Shown here: piece after piece, positions 55,128-63,797 of the stretch
Position numbering within the stretch: position 1 is the stretch's first letter
How the letters are laid out: each line of letters starts with the position of its first letter
Origin: Microvirga flocculans ATCC BAA-817
GTDB taxonomy: Bacteria; Pseudomonadota; Alphaproteobacteria; Rhizobiales; Beijerinckiaceae
Direction: 5' to 3'
Assembly (NCBI RefSeq): GCF_000518665.1
Contig: NZ_JAEA01000012.1
Location: forward strand, 62,001-126,000
Length of the DNA stretch: 64,000 bases
Made by a program: the position numbers and the translations under genes
The notes under the pieces: generated by a model
Databases searched by the model: none
What the model saw: only the letters and a program-made list of their open reading frames with translations
What the model was told of the DNA's origin: nothing

Positions 55128-56054
55128 ATGGCCTCTTCACCGACCCTGGTCATCGGCACGCGAGGCAGTCCGCTTGCCCTCGCGCAAGCTCACGAGACGC
55201 AAGACAGGCTGGTCGCCGCCCATGGCTGGACCGTGGAGCAGCTGCCCCTGTCGATCATCAAGACCACGGGCGACGCCATTCAGGACCGGCCCCTTTCGGA
55301 GGCGGGCGGCAAGGGGCTCTTCACCAAGGAACTCGACATCGCGCTCCTCGACGGCTCCATCGATCTCGCCGTCCATTCCGCCAAGGACCTGCCGACGACT
55401 CTGCCGGAGGGAATCGCCATTGCGGGCTTCCTGCCGCGGGAGGACGTGCGCGACGCCTTCATCAGCCACCGTTTCAAGAGCCTCGCCGATCTTCCCGAGG
55501 GCGCTGTGGTCGGCTCCGCATCCTTGCGGCGGCAGGCGCAGATTCGCCGCCTGCGGCCGGATCTCCAGGTCACGCTCCTGCGCGGCAACGTGCAGACGCG
55601 GCTCGCCAAGCTCGAACGCGGCGAGGTCGATGCCACGCTTCTCGCCATGGCGGGCCTGCGTCGCCTGGGGCTTACCGATCATGTGACCGCGGTTCTCGAC
55701 ACGCAGGATTTCCTGCCCGCTGTCGGGCAGGGGGCCATCGCCATCGCGGTCCGCGCCGCGGATGAACGGGTCCGCGCGGCGCTCCAGCCGATCCTCGACG
55801 CGCCGACGGCGCAGGCGCTCGCCGCCGAACGGGCTTTCCTGACCGTTCTCGACGGCTCCTGCCGCACGCCGATCGCCGGGCATGCGCGGCTGATCGGCAA
55901 CGACCTGGAAATCCGCGGCCTCGTGCTGCGTCCCGACGGATCTGAGAGCCTGGAGACGGTGCGGCGCGGCGCGCCGGACGACGCGGCGGCTCTCGGGCGG
56001 GACGCCGGCAGCGAGCTGCGCGCACGCATGCCGGCCGGGTTCCTGAAAATCTGA
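55128..56054 (+). CDS. hemC: Hydroxymethylbilane synthase (porphobilinogen deaminase)
   Basis: 308 residues from the ATG at 55128. 'VIGTRGSPLALAQAHE', 'HSAKDLPTTLPEGIAIAGFLPREDVRDAFIS' (catalytic Asp) and 'VGSASLRRQAQIRRLRPDL' are the PBG deaminase blocks, and 'VLDGSCRTPIAGHA' gives the Cys that carries the dipyrromethane cofactor. It condenses four porphobilinogens. It heads the operon hemC-hemD-(small ORF)-mic60-hemY, divergent from tsaD. Confidence 0.97.
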   Translation: MASSPTLVIGTRGSPLALAQAHETQDRLVAAHGWTVEQLPLSIIKTTGDAIQDRPLSEAGGKGLFTKELDIALLDGSIDLAVHSAKDLPTTLPEGIAIAGFLPREDVRDAFISHRFKSLADLPEGAVVGSASLRRQAQIRRLRPDLQVTLLRGNVQTRLAKLERGEVDATLLAMAGLRRLGLTDHVTAVLDTQDFLPAVGQGAIAIAVRAADERVRAALQPILDAPTAQALAAERAFLTVLDGSCRTPIAGHARLIGNDLEIRGLVLRPDGSESLETVRRGAPDDAAALGRDAGSELRARMPAGFLKI

Positions 56055-56749
56055 TGCGGTTCCTCGTCACCCGCTCTCCCGACGACGCCGTGCGCACGGG
56101 GCAGAAGCTCGCCGCCCTCGGACATGAGGCATGCCTCGCGCCCGTGACCCGGATCGTCCCGACGGGCGATCCCCTCCCGGCCGATCCCTGTGACGCCCTG
56201 ATCGTCACCAGCGCCCATGCGGAGGAAGCCCTGCACGCGCTCGACCGTCGCAAGCCCGTCTTCGCCGTGGGCGAGCGCACGGCCGAGGCGGTGCGCGCTG
56301 CGGGATTTGCCGAGGTCGCGGTGGCGGATGGCGACGCGGTGTCCCTGTCGCGGCTGATTCGCCTCCGGGCCCGGCCGGGCATCGCGCTCCTTCACGTGAC
56401 GGCGCGCCATCACAAGGAGGAACCGGCAGCCTCCCTGCGCGCCGCCGGGTTCACAATCGTGCAATGGGAGGCCTATGAGGCGCAGGCCGTCGAGGCTCTG
56501 CCCGATATGGCCGTCGAGGCCCTGCGCTCTGGCCAAATCGATGCGGCGCTCCATTATTCCCGGAGGAGCGCCGATCTCGTCGTCCGGCTGGCGGAGGAGG
56601 CGGGCCTGGCCTCCGCTCTCCGGGCCATCCCCCATCTCTGCCTGTCGGCGGACGTCGCCGCTCCCTTGAGGGCGCTGGGTGCAACGACCGTCGAGGCTGC
56701 GGAACCGTCGGAAGAGGCGCTCCTGTCGTGTCTCGACAGCCTCCCATGA
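56054..56749 (+). CDS. hemD: Uroporphyrinogen-III synthase
   Basis: 231 residues of the poorly conserved HemD family: 'MRFLVTRSPDDAVRTGQKLAALGHEACLAPVTRIV' at the N-terminus, 'ALIVTSAHAEEALHAL' and 'AVGERTAEAVRAAGF' in the first domain, 'IDAALHYSRRSADLVVRLAEEAG' in the second. Its ATG shares a base with the hemC stop (TGATG), so translation is coupled. It closes the tetrapyrrole ring with inversion of ring D. Confidence 0.92.
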   Translation: MRFLVTRSPDDAVRTGQKLAALGHEACLAPVTRIVPTGDPLPADPCDALIVTSAHAEEALHALDRRKPVFAVGERTAEAVRAAGFAEVAVADGDAVSLSRLIRLRARPGIALLHVTARHHKEEPAASLRAAGFTIVQWEAYEAQAVEALPDMAVEALRSGQIDAALHYSRRSADLVVRLAEEAGLASALRAIPHLCLSADVAAPLRALGATTVEAAEPSEEALLSCLDSLP

Positions 56750-56806
56750 CCCGCGCCGCCGCTTCGGTTACGATCCCGCCAGGGATCCTTGCCAAAGGAG
56801 ACGACC

Positions 56807-56929
56807 ATGATTCGACGGGCCTGCCGTTCCCAGCCGCCAGGCCCGGATGAAGAGGCTGCCGCTTGCCTGCGCTCAAGCTTGCCTCAATTCCATCGCACAC
56901 TGATTTTTTGCAGATTTCGCCAAGAGTGA
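56807..56929 (+). CDS. Candidate small protein of 40 residues between hemD and mic60
   Basis: The ATG at 56807 follows a near-perfect ribosome site (AAAGGAG at 56794-56800, 6 bases spacing). The frame encodes 40 residues with three Cys and several Arg (MIRRACRSQPPGPDEEAAAC and onward) and ends 3 bases before the GTG start of the mic60 gene. It may be a real small protein or a translational leader for mic60. No similarity is recognised. Confidence 0.35.
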   Translation: MIRRACRSQPPGPDEEAAACLRSSLPQFHRTLIFCRFRQE

Positions 56930-56932
56930 CCC

Positions 56933-58471
56933 GTGACCGATTCATCTGATCCCCGACGCCCGAAATCCTCCCGCAGGAAGCCCGCGCGCGAGCCGGCGAC
57001 CCTCGACCTGCAGGCCACCGTGATCGACGACGGCGCGAACCGGGCCAGCCCCGAAGGCGGCGTCGAGGATAAAGTCGGCCAGGGTATCCACGGCGAGGAG
57101 GCGCGGGCGCCGGAAGCCGCACCGGCGGATACCCTGCCGGGCGGGACGCCCGACGAAACCATTCCGAGCGGCAGCGAACCCCCGGTCACGGCGACGGCGA
57201 CCCCCGAGACCACCCTCGACTCGGGCATGGGCACCGACACGCTGCCGTCCGGGGAGACGACGGAACAGGAAGCCGTCGCTCGGGAGCCGTCCGCATCCGA
57301 GGGGCGGGCAAAGCCCATGCCTTCTCCGGCCGCGCCGGAGCCTCGCAGTTCGGCCGGAGCCCTCATCGGGGCGGGATTGATCGGCGGCCTCATCGGAGCG
57401 GGAGCCCTCTACGGATTGCAGGCCTGGCAGGCGTCCACGGGCCAGACCCAGCCGGTGGAGCTGCGCCTCGCCCAGCTCGAGCAGCGCGTGGGCGCTCTCC
57501 GGCAGCCCGCTCCCGCCGCGCCGGCTCAAGGCAATGCCCAGGCGTTGGAAGGGCGCATCCAGGCTCTCGAAACCGCGAGAGGCGAACTCGACCGGCGGCT
57601 CCAGGCTCTCCAGAACACCGCCGGGCAGGCGGCCGCGCAGGCCCAGGAAGCCCTCAGCCGCCCCCTGCCGGAGGCCCCGGCCCCCCAGGTCTCTCCCGAG
57701 AACGAGGCCGCGCTCGCCGACCTCTCCAGCCGGCTTTCGTCCCTGGAGGAGCAGATGCGGGCCAATGCGCAGAGCGCGGCGAATGCGGCGGGAGCCGCCC
57801 AGGATCTCGACCGGCGGATTGCGGATCTCGACCGCCAGCTTGCGGAAACCGGCCGCCGGTTCGCGGAGGCCGACCGCCGGATCGGCGAGCAGGAGCAGCG
57901 TTTCTCCGCCCTGTCCCGGCAGGCGGCCGAAAGCACCCGGACCGCCGAGGCGGCGAGCCAGACCGGAACCCGTGTCGTCCTGGCCGGACGCCTGAACGAC
58001 GCCCTGAACAGCGGAGCGCCCTATGCGGAGGTGCTCGACGGCGTGAGGAAGGCTGGCGCCGATCCGGCCCGGCTGGCGCCTCTCGAGCCGTTCGCCCAGC
58101 AGGGCGCCCCGACGGCGGCGGCGCTGGCGCAGAGCTTCGAGCCCGTGGAGACGGCGATCCTGCGGGAGAGCCGCGGTCCGGCCGAGAGCTGGACGGACCG
58201 GCTCCTGCGCATGGCGGACAAGGTGGTGACGGTGAGGCCCGTGACCGAGCCGGGCGCGACCGGCGTTCCCGCTCAGGTCGCCCGGATCCGGCAGGCGCTG
58301 GAGCGCGGCGACGTGGTGGAGGCGGCCGCCGCCTGGGACACCCTGCCCGAACCGTCGCGGCGTCTGTCGGAGGAGTGGGGCCGGCAGGTCAAGGCCGTCG
58401 CCGAGGCGCACCGGGCCGCTCAGGGGCTCAGCTCCGATGCTCTCGCCACCCTCAACCGTCCGACGCAATAA
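56933..58471 (+). CDS. Mitofilin (Mic60) family inner-membrane protein
   Basis: 512 residues. A Pro/Glu/Ala-rich N-terminal region (1-140), one Gly-rich transmembrane helix ('SSAGALIGAGLIGGLIGAGALYGLQAW', about 138-165), a long coiled-coil part (about 180-345, heptads rich in Ala, Glu, Arg and Gln) and a C-terminal globular region ('GRLNDALNSGAPYAEVLDGVRKAGADPARLAPLEPFAQQGAPTAAALAQSF') match COG4223/mitofilin-like proteins. In alphaproteobacteria mic60 lies in the heme locus and shapes intracytoplasmic membranes. GTG start, 3 bases after the small ORF. Confidence 0.8.
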   Translation: MTDSSDPRRPKSSRRKPAREPATLDLQATVIDDGANRASPEGGVEDKVGQGIHGEEARAPEAAPADTLPGGTPDETIPSGSEPPVTATATPETTLDSGMGTDTLPSGETTEQEAVAREPSASEGRAKPMPSPAAPEPRSSAGALIGAGLIGGLIGAGALYGLQAWQASTGQTQPVELRLAQLEQRVGALRQPAPAAPAQGNAQALEGRIQALETARGELDRRLQALQNTAGQAAAQAQEALSRPLPEAPAPQVSPENEAALADLSSRLSSLEEQMRANAQSAANAAGAAQDLDRRIADLDRQLAETGRRFAEADRRIGEQEQRFSALSRQAAESTRTAEAASQTGTRVVLAGRLNDALNSGAPYAEVLDGVRKAGADPARLAPLEPFAQQGAPTAAALAQSFEPVETAILRESRGPAESWTDRLLRMADKVVTVRPVTEPGATGVPAQVARIRQALERGDVVEAAAAWDTLPEPSRRLSEEWGRQVKAVAEAHRAAQGLSSDALATLNRPTQ

Positions 58472-58486
58472 AAGGATCAGCCCAGC

Positions 58487-60067
58487 ATGTGGCGCGCTCT
58501 CGTCTTCATCGGTCTTCTCTGCGTCGCGGCTTTCGGCGCGGTCTGGCTGGCCGACCGGCCGGGCACGGTCCTGATCACCTTCAGCGGCTACGAGGTCCGC
58601 ATGTCCGTGGCGGTCGCCGCCATCGCCCTGGTCGGCCTGGCGCTCGTCCTGGCCCTGCTCTGGTCCCTGGTCTCGGGAATCCTGCGCCTTCCCTCCCGCC
58701 TCACCTTCGCCTCGCGGGCGCGCCGCCGCGCCCGGGGCTATCAGGCCGTCTCCCGCGGCATGGTGGCGGTCGGCGCTGGCGATACCATCGCGGCCCGCCG
58801 CTATGCCAACGAGGCCGAACGTCTTCTCGGCCGCGAGCCGCTGACGCTCCTCCTGAAGGCGCAGGCGGCCCAGGTCTCCGGCAACCGCGAGGCCGCCGAG
58901 GCCGCCTTCACCCAGATGATGGAGGAGGACGAAACCCGCGTCCTGGGCCTGCGCGGCCTCTTCGTGGAGGCGCGCCGCCGGGGCGACGGGGCCGCGGCCC
59001 AGGAATATGCCTCCGAGGCGGTTCGCCTCGCCCCCGCTGCTGCCTGGGCAAGCGATGCGGTTCTCGAGGCGCGCTGCGCCGATCGCGACTGGCGCGGGGC
59101 GCTGGAAGCCATCGAGAGGCGGACCTCCCTCGGCCTTCTCGACAAGGCCACCGCCAGGCGCCACCGGGCGGTTCTCCTCACGGCGGACGCCCTGGAGCGG
59201 GTGGACCACGATCCGGAGGGCGCCCTGCGCAGCGCCCTGGATGCGGCGAAGCTCGCGCCGGATCTGGTGCCGGCCGCGGCGGTCGCGGGCCGCCTGCTGT
59301 CGCGCAGGGGCGACCTGCGCAAGGCCGCCAAGGTGGTGGAGGCCGCCTGGCGCAGCCTGCCCCATCCGGACCTGGCCGATGTCTATCTCAACCTGCGCCC
59401 GGGCGATTCGGGCCTCGACCGTCTGAAACGGGCCGAGACCCTCATACGGCTCTCCGGCGGCGCGCCGGAGGGACGCCTCGCCGTCGCCCGCGCCGCCCTG
59501 GAGGCGCGCGAGTTCGAACGGGCCCGAAGCGCCCTCGATCCCCTACTTCAGGACCGGCCGAGCATGCGGGTCTGCCTCCTCATGTCCGATCTGGAACAGG
59601 CGGAGCACGGCTCCACGGGCAAGGGCCGCGAATGGCTCGCCCGCGCGACCCGGGCCCCGCGCGACCCGGCCTGGATCGCCGACGGGGTCGTCTCCGACCA
59701 CTGGGCCCCGGTTTCGCCCGTCACCGGCCGTCTCGACGCCTTCGTGTGGCAGGCTCCGCCCGACGTGCTCATCGCACCCGAACTGACCCTGCACGACGAT
59801 GTGACGGCGGATCTCGACGACGAGCCGAGGCCGCTGCCTGCCATGCCCGCGCCCAAGGCTGCCCTAGGCGAGGCGCCCGTGTCCGAACCGGAGCCCGTCG
59901 TCGCGGCGCCCGAGGCGAAGGCCGATGCCACTCCCGGCGAACCGGTGAAGGAGCAGGCGGGCAAGCCGCTGCCCGAACCGGTGGTCTTCCCGGCAAGCCC
60001 CCCGGACGTGCCGAAGCCGAAGGAGGAAGCGGCGGCCGCTCGCCGCAGCGTTTTTTCGGTCTGGTAG
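58487..60067 (+). CDS. hemY: HemY-like membrane protein with TPR repeats
   Basis: 526 residues. Two transmembrane helices at the N-terminus (about 4-22 and 38-62, 'MWRALVFIGLLCVAAFGAVWLADRPGTVLITFSGYEV') are followed by the HemY N-domain and TPR-like helical repeats ('GMVAVGAGDTIAARRYANEAERLLG...', 'LLLKAQAAQVSGNREAAEAAFTQMM'). The C-terminal 90 residues are Pro/Ala/Glu-rich and probably disordered. HemY proteins of this type accompany heme genes but are not the protoporphyrinogen oxidase of the same name; a scaffold role is assumed. Confidence 0.88.
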   Translation: MWRALVFIGLLCVAAFGAVWLADRPGTVLITFSGYEVRMSVAVAAIALVGLALVLALLWSLVSGILRLPSRLTFASRARRRARGYQAVSRGMVAVGAGDTIAARRYANEAERLLGREPLTLLLKAQAAQVSGNREAAEAAFTQMMEEDETRVLGLRGLFVEARRRGDGAAAQEYASEAVRLAPAAAWASDAVLEARCADRDWRGALEAIERRTSLGLLDKATARRHRAVLLTADALERVDHDPEGALRSALDAAKLAPDLVPAAAVAGRLLSRRGDLRKAAKVVEAAWRSLPHPDLADVYLNLRPGDSGLDRLKRAETLIRLSGGAPEGRLAVARAALEAREFERARSALDPLLQDRPSMRVCLLMSDLEQAEHGSTGKGREWLARATRAPRDPAWIADGVVSDHWAPVSPVTGRLDAFVWQAPPDVLIAPELTLHDDVTADLDDEPRPLPAMPAPKAALGEAPVSEPEPVVAAPEAKADATPGEPVKEQAGKPLPEPVVFPASPPDVPKPKEEAAAARRSVFSVW

Positions 60068-60149
60068 GGCCATTCCGCCCCTTCCCGCCCTTGCCAAGCG
60101 GCGGGGGAGCGGGTAAGAGGGCGGCCTCTCGGATCGCAAGCATTGCGAT

Positions 60150-60225
60150 GCCGCAATAGCTCAGCTGGTAGAGCACCTCATTCGTAATGAGGGGGTCGGG
60201 GGTTCAAATCCCTCTTGCGGCACCA
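60150..60225 (+). tRNA. tRNA-Thr (CGT)
   Basis: 76 bases including the encoded CCA. The acceptor stem is GCCGCAA with TTGCGGC. The anticodon stem-loop CCTCA-TTCGTAA-TGAGG carries anticodon CGT, which reads ACG (Thr). The T-arm GGGGGTTCAAATCCC is normal. Confidence 0.95.
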
Positions 60226-60280
60226 TTCCCATCCTTGACGGCAGGGCAGCCTGGCGGGCATCGACGGGAAGGACTGGAAG

Positions 60281-60356
<76 letters not shown>

Positions 60357-60382
60357 TCCTGCCAAGACGAGAGACGGAGCGT

Positions 60383-60457
60383 GCGGGTGTAGCTCAGGGG
60401 TAGAGCACAACCTTGCCAAGGTTGGGGTCGAGGGTTCGAATCCCTTCGCCCGCTCCA
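60383..60457 (+). tRNA. tRNA-Gly (GCC)
   Basis: 75 bases with CCA. The acceptor is GCGGGTG/CGCCCGC. The anticodon stem-loop CAACC-TTGCCAA-GGTTG has anticodon GCC, reading GGC/GGU (Gly). It is the third of three consecutive tRNA genes, followed by a terminator. Confidence 0.95.
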
Positions 60458-60462
60458 ATTTT

Positions 60463-60490
60463 CAAAAAAGCCGCCTTCGGGCGGCTTTTT
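60463..60490 (+). terminator. Terminator of the tRNA cluster
   Basis: AAAAAAGCCGCC-TTC-GGGCGGCTTTTT, 6 bases after the tRNA-Gly end; stem and U-run are both strong. Confidence 0.88.
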
Positions 60491-60543
60491 GCTTTTCAGG
60501 GCCCATCCGCGCTCGCTGACGGTGTTTCAGCGTGTCGGAAAAG

Positions 60544-60569
60544 AAAAGCCCGGCCAGGGGCCGGGCTTT
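60544..60569 (-). terminator. Terminator of the chemotaxis receptor gene
   Basis: On the minus strand AAAGCCCGGCC-CCT-GGCCGGGCTTTTCTTTT forms a strong stem with a U-rich tail, 52 bases downstream of the receptor stop. Confidence 0.8.
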
Positions 60570-60620
60570 CCGTTGGCTTCGAGCTGCATGCTTCCCTTGA
60601 GGGAAAAGTCAGGCCGATCC

Positions 60621-62312
60621 TTAAGCGGCCTTGACGCCGTGAAGGAAGGTCTCGACCTCGCGGCTGAGATCCTCGGAATGGCGGGCGAGCTCCTGCGCGG
60701 CGCCCAGCACCTGGGCGGCCGCTGCGCCGTTGCCCTGGGCCGCCTGCTGCACGGACACGATATTGCCCGTGACGGATTCCGTGCCGCGTGCTGCCTCCTG
60801 CACATTGCGGGCGATCTCGGCGGTGGCCGCGCCCTGTTCCTCCATGGCGGCGGCAATCGAGGTCGAGATCTGCGACATCTCGGTGATGGTGCGCGCGATC
60901 TCCTGGATCGCCGCGACCGTATGCTGCGTCGCCTGCTGCACCGAACCGATCTGGCTCGCGATCTCCTCGGTCGCCTTGGCGGTCTGGCTCGCCAGTTCCT
61001 TCACCTCGGTCGCGACCACGGCGAAGCCCTTGCCGGCTTCGCCTGCGCGTGCGGCCTCGATGGTGGCGTTGAGCGCGAGCAGGTTGGTCTGGCCCGCGAT
61101 CGTGTTGATGAGCTGGACCACGTCGCCGATCTTGCCTGCGGTCGCAGCCAGCTCATGGACCGTCGCATCCGTGCGCCGGGCTTCCTCGACGGCCTTTTCG
61201 GCGATCTGCGAGGATTGGGTGACCTGGGTGGAGATCTCGCGGATCGAGATGGACAGCTCCTCCGTGGCGGCCGCCACGGTCTGCACGTTGGACGAGGTCT
61301 GCTGCGCGGCGGAGGAGACGCCGATCAGCTGGCCGACGGCCTGCTCGGCGCCGGACGACATGGATTGCGCGGTCGCTTCCATCTCCGTGGCGGCGGAGGA
61401 CAGGCCCTGCGTCAGGGCCGAGACCGTGGCGTCGAAGCGCTTCGTGAGCTGATCGAGCGCCTCGGCCCGGCGCATCTTGGCTTGGTTCTCGGCTTCCTGC
61501 AGGGTGGCGAGGCGGCGCGCCTCGATGGCGTTGTCCTTGAACACCTGCAGCGCGCGGGCCAGATTGCCGACTTCGTCCCTGCGATTGGTTCCCGCGACAT
61601 CCACCTCGAGATCGCCGCCGGCCAGACGGTCCATCGCGCCGATCATCCCGTTCAGAGGACGCACGACGGCGAACACGACGATCGACCCGAGCAGGGCGAT
61701 GGCGACGAGAATGCCGATGGTCGAAGAAGCCTTCAGGGTCCATGAGGTCTCGGATGCCAGATCGTCCGCATCGCTGGCTCTTCTCTGAAGCGTTTCAGTA
61801 GTAAGTTTCGTCAGATCCTCCAGCATGGTCCGCAGCTTGAGGCGCGCTTCGCGTCCCTCCGTGCTCGACACCTGCATGGCGTCGTCGATGCGGTGCGACC
61901 GCGACAACGCGACGCTTTTATCCATGAAGCTGAAATAGGTCTCGACCTGAGCCTTGAGGTTCGCGACTCTTTCTTGGCGCTGCTGATTATCGGCTAGGGC
62001 CGCCAGCTGCTCGATCTGCTTGAACACGAGCTCCTTCTGCTGGGCGTAGGTTCTGCCCGCGGACGCGATCAGCTCGGGATCCTTGTACAGGATCAGGTTC
62101 TTTTCCTGGGTCGAAGCCTCGTTCACTTCGGCCTTGATCTGAAGGATCAGGGCCTGCCGTGCCACTTCCTGCTCGACGAGATCCTGCGTGTCCTGGGCCA
62201 GGTGCTGAAGCCCGCGGTCCGCGATCACGATCAGGCCGATGGCGATGGCGACGAAGATAAAGGTTGGGATGGCTAGTTTGACGATCAGCTTGAGGTTGTC
62301 GAGGAAGCGCAT
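60621..62312 (-). CDS. Methyl-accepting chemotaxis protein
   Basis: 563 residues from the ATG at 62312 ([21 protein letters not shown]). TM1 spans about 10-32, a periplasmic helical sensor of about 155 residues resembles a four-helix bundle, and TM2 spans about 191-213. HAMP follows ('[45 protein letters not shown]'), then the signalling domain with the tip '[39 protein letters not shown]'. No CheR-binding pentapeptide is present at the end (HGVKAA). It senses an unknown ligand and controls CheA. Transcribed alone, with its own terminator. Confidence 0.93.
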   Translation of the reverse strand: MRFLDNLKLIVKLAIPTFIFVAIAIGLIVIADRGLQHLAQDTQDLVEQEVARQALILQIKAEVNEASTQEKNLILYKDPELIASAGRTYAQQKELVFKQIEQLAALADNQQRQERVANLKAQVETYFSFMDKSVALSRSHRIDDAMQVSSTEGREARLKLRTMLEDLTKLTTETLQRRASDADDLASETSWTLKASSTIGILVAIALLGSIVVFAVVRPLNGMIGAMDRLAGGDLEVDVAGTNRRDEVGNLARALQVFKDNAIEARRLATLQEAENQAKMRRAEALDQLTKRFDATVSALTQGLSSAATEMEATAQSMSSGAEQAVGQLIGVSSAAQQTSSNVQTVAAATEELSISIREISTQVTQSSQIAEKAVEEARRTDATVHELAATAGKIGDVVQLINTIAGQTNLLALNATIEAARAGEAGKGFAVVATEVKELASQTAKATEEIASQIGSVQQATQHTVAAIQEIARTITEMSQISTSIAAAMEEQGAATAEIARNVQEAARGTESVTGNIVSVQQAAQGNGAAAAQVLGAAQELARHSEDLSREVETFLHGVKAA

Positions 62313-62462
62313 GTTTCTTGTGTGGCCTGCCCGCATCGCCGCGGGAGGCGCACGCCCCCATGGCGCGCGGATTGACAGGCTCCCGGGGTCTATCGAGCGA
62401 AGCTTGCGCCGTGCTTGCCCGAAGCTTCCATGACCATGCCTTTTCTGCAGGGAAGGATTGCG

Positions 62463-62493
62463 GCCTGTCAGGACGCTTCCGGTCATGACAGGC
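62463..62493 (-). terminator. Inverted repeat downstream of trpS
   Basis: GCCTGTCA and TGACAGGC form a perfect 8-base stem with a 15-base loop, 38 bases after the trpS stop on the minus strand. There is no U-run. The remaining part of the 219-base gap between the receptor and trpS shows nothing recognisable. Confidence 0.35.
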
Positions 62494-62531
62494 TCGCATT
62501 CCGAATGCGGCGCATCCGTCGAAGGTGCGCC

Positions 62532-63596
62532 TCAGGCCGCCGTGCTGTCGCGAAGAGCGCACGCCCGATCTTCAATCCTCTCGAAGGCGAGCAGTCCGAG
62601 ACCGGACCGCACCTCATCCAGCGTGGCTTGTGTCCTTTCCCGCGCCGCGCGCGTGCCGGATCGCACAATGTCCAGCACGTAGCCCGGATCCTGCGCCAGG
62701 GCGGCGCGGCGTTCGCGGATGGGCGCGAGCAGCGCCTGCAGGATGTCCTCCAGGCGGCGCTTCACGGCTGCGTCGCCGAGGCCGCCGCGCCGGTAATGCG
62801 CCTTGAGCGCCTCGACGGCCGCGCGATCCTCGTCGAATGCATCGAGATAGGTGAAGACGACATTGCCCTCGACCGTCCCGGGCTCGCCGGCGCGCAGGTG
62901 GTTGGGGTCCGTATACATACGGCGCACGGCATCCCGGATGTCGTCGGGCGTCGCGGAGAGCGGGATCGCATTGCCTTGGGACTTGCTCATCTTCCCCTTG
63001 CCGTCGACACCGGGAAGACGTCCCACCGATGGAATCAGGGCGCGGGCCTCGGGCAGAACCGCGCGGCCGATCTGCCGGTTGAGACGCCGCACGATCTCGT
63101 TCGTCTGCTCGATCAGGGGCGCCTGGTCCTCGCCCACGGGAACGACCGTCGCCTTGAAGCCGGTAATGTCGGCCGCCTGGGCCGCCGGATAGCACAGGAA
63201 GCCTGCCGGAATGTCGCGTCCGAAGCCGCGGGCCTGGATCTCCTCCTTGATGGTCGGGTTTCGCTCGAGGCGCGAAACCGTCACGAAGTTGAGATAGAGC
63301 AGGGTCAGCTCGGCGAGCGCCGGCAGTCCCGATTGCAGGCAGATGGTGGTCTTCGCCGGGTCGATTCCGACCGCCAGATAATCGAGCGCGACCTCCAGCA
63401 CGTTCCGGCGCACCTTGGCGGGATCGGCGGCGTTGTCGGTGAGCGCCTGGGTATCGGCGAGCAGAAGATATTGCCGGTGGCTGTGCTGAAGCGCGACGCG
63501 GTTCCTGAGGGATCCGGCATAATGGCCGAGATGAAGGGGGCCGGTGGTCCGGTCGCCTGTGAGAATGACGGGGCGCTGGTCGGTGTCGAGGGGCAT
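62532..63596 (-). CDS. trpS: Tryptophanyl-tRNA synthetase, second-type (TrpRS)
   Basis: 354 residues, a class I synthetase. The HIGH motif appears as [10 protein letters not shown] (residues 19-28) and KMSKS as [11 protein letters not shown] near residue 204; '[27 protein letters not shown]' is the TrpRS core. The N-terminal '[21 protein letters not shown]' resembles Firmicutes-type TrpRS more than the 'VFSGVQPTGNLHLGNYLGA' form usual in alphaproteobacteria, so this may be an accessory copy. The Shine-Dalgarno (GGAG, 7 bases before ATG) can be hidden in a hairpin, and a leader ORF with two Trp codons lies upstream. Confidence 0.9.
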   Translation of the reverse strand: MPLDTDQRPVILTGDRTTGPLHLGHYAGSLRNRVALQHSHRQYLLLADTQALTDNAADPAKVRRNVLEVALDYLAVGIDPAKTTICLQSGLPALAELTLLYLNFVTVSRLERNPTIKEEIQARGFGRDIPAGFLCYPAAQAADITGFKATVVPVGEDQAPLIEQTNEIVRRLNRQIGRAVLPEARALIPSVGRLPGVDGKGKMSKSQGNAIPLSATPDDIRDAVRRMYTDPNHLRAGEPGTVEGNVVFTYLDAFDEDRAAVEALKAHYRRGGLGDAAVKRRLEDILQALLAPIRERRAALAQDPGYVLDIVRSGTRAARERTQATLDEVRSGLGLLAFERIEDRACALRDSTAA

Positions 63597-63721
63597 TCTG
63601 GCTCTCCAGGGTTTGAGAGCCGCCGTGACGAAGACCTGTCGGGATGAACGAACGCTGCCTGCCGTGCACGGCGGCTACGTTCGTTTCAGATCATGACGAC
63701 GTGCCGCTCCCTTCAGGAGCG
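63597..63721 (-). promoter_or_regulatory. trpS leader RNA with competing hairpins
   Basis: Read on the minus strand: a stem right after the leader Trp codons (CGCTCC-TGAAG-GGAGCG, 63705-63721). Then a long stem (AACGAACG 63678-63685 with CGTTCGTT 63647-63654) that encloses AGCCGCCGTG (63667-63676). Then CACGGCGGCT (63618-63627), a perfect 10-base complement of that enclosed segment. Then GGCTCTC (63615-63621) with GAGAGCC (63600-63606), which covers the trpS ribosome site. The last two options share bases 63618-63621 and exclude each other. Confidence 0.6.
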
Positions 63722-63760
63722 CCACCACAGAGACTTGATGGAGGTCGCACGGTCGTTCAT
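63713..63760 (-). CDS. Leader peptide with tandem Trp codons upstream of trpS
   Basis: A 15-codon ORF encodes MNDRATSIKSLWWRS, with TGG TGG two codons before the Ser-stop end. Tandem Trp codons near the end of a short ORF in front of a tryptophan-related gene are the hallmark of Trp leader peptides; the rhizobial trpE leader has the same kind of ending. No Shine-Dalgarno is visible. A weak promoter-like pair (TTGCGC, 17 bases, CATTCA) ends 7 bases before the ATG, so a leaderless start is possible. Confidence 0.65.
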   Translation of the reverse strand: MNDRATSIKSLWWRS

Positions 63761-63797
63761 GTGGGCATGAATGCCATGTCGGGACGGGCCGCGCAAG

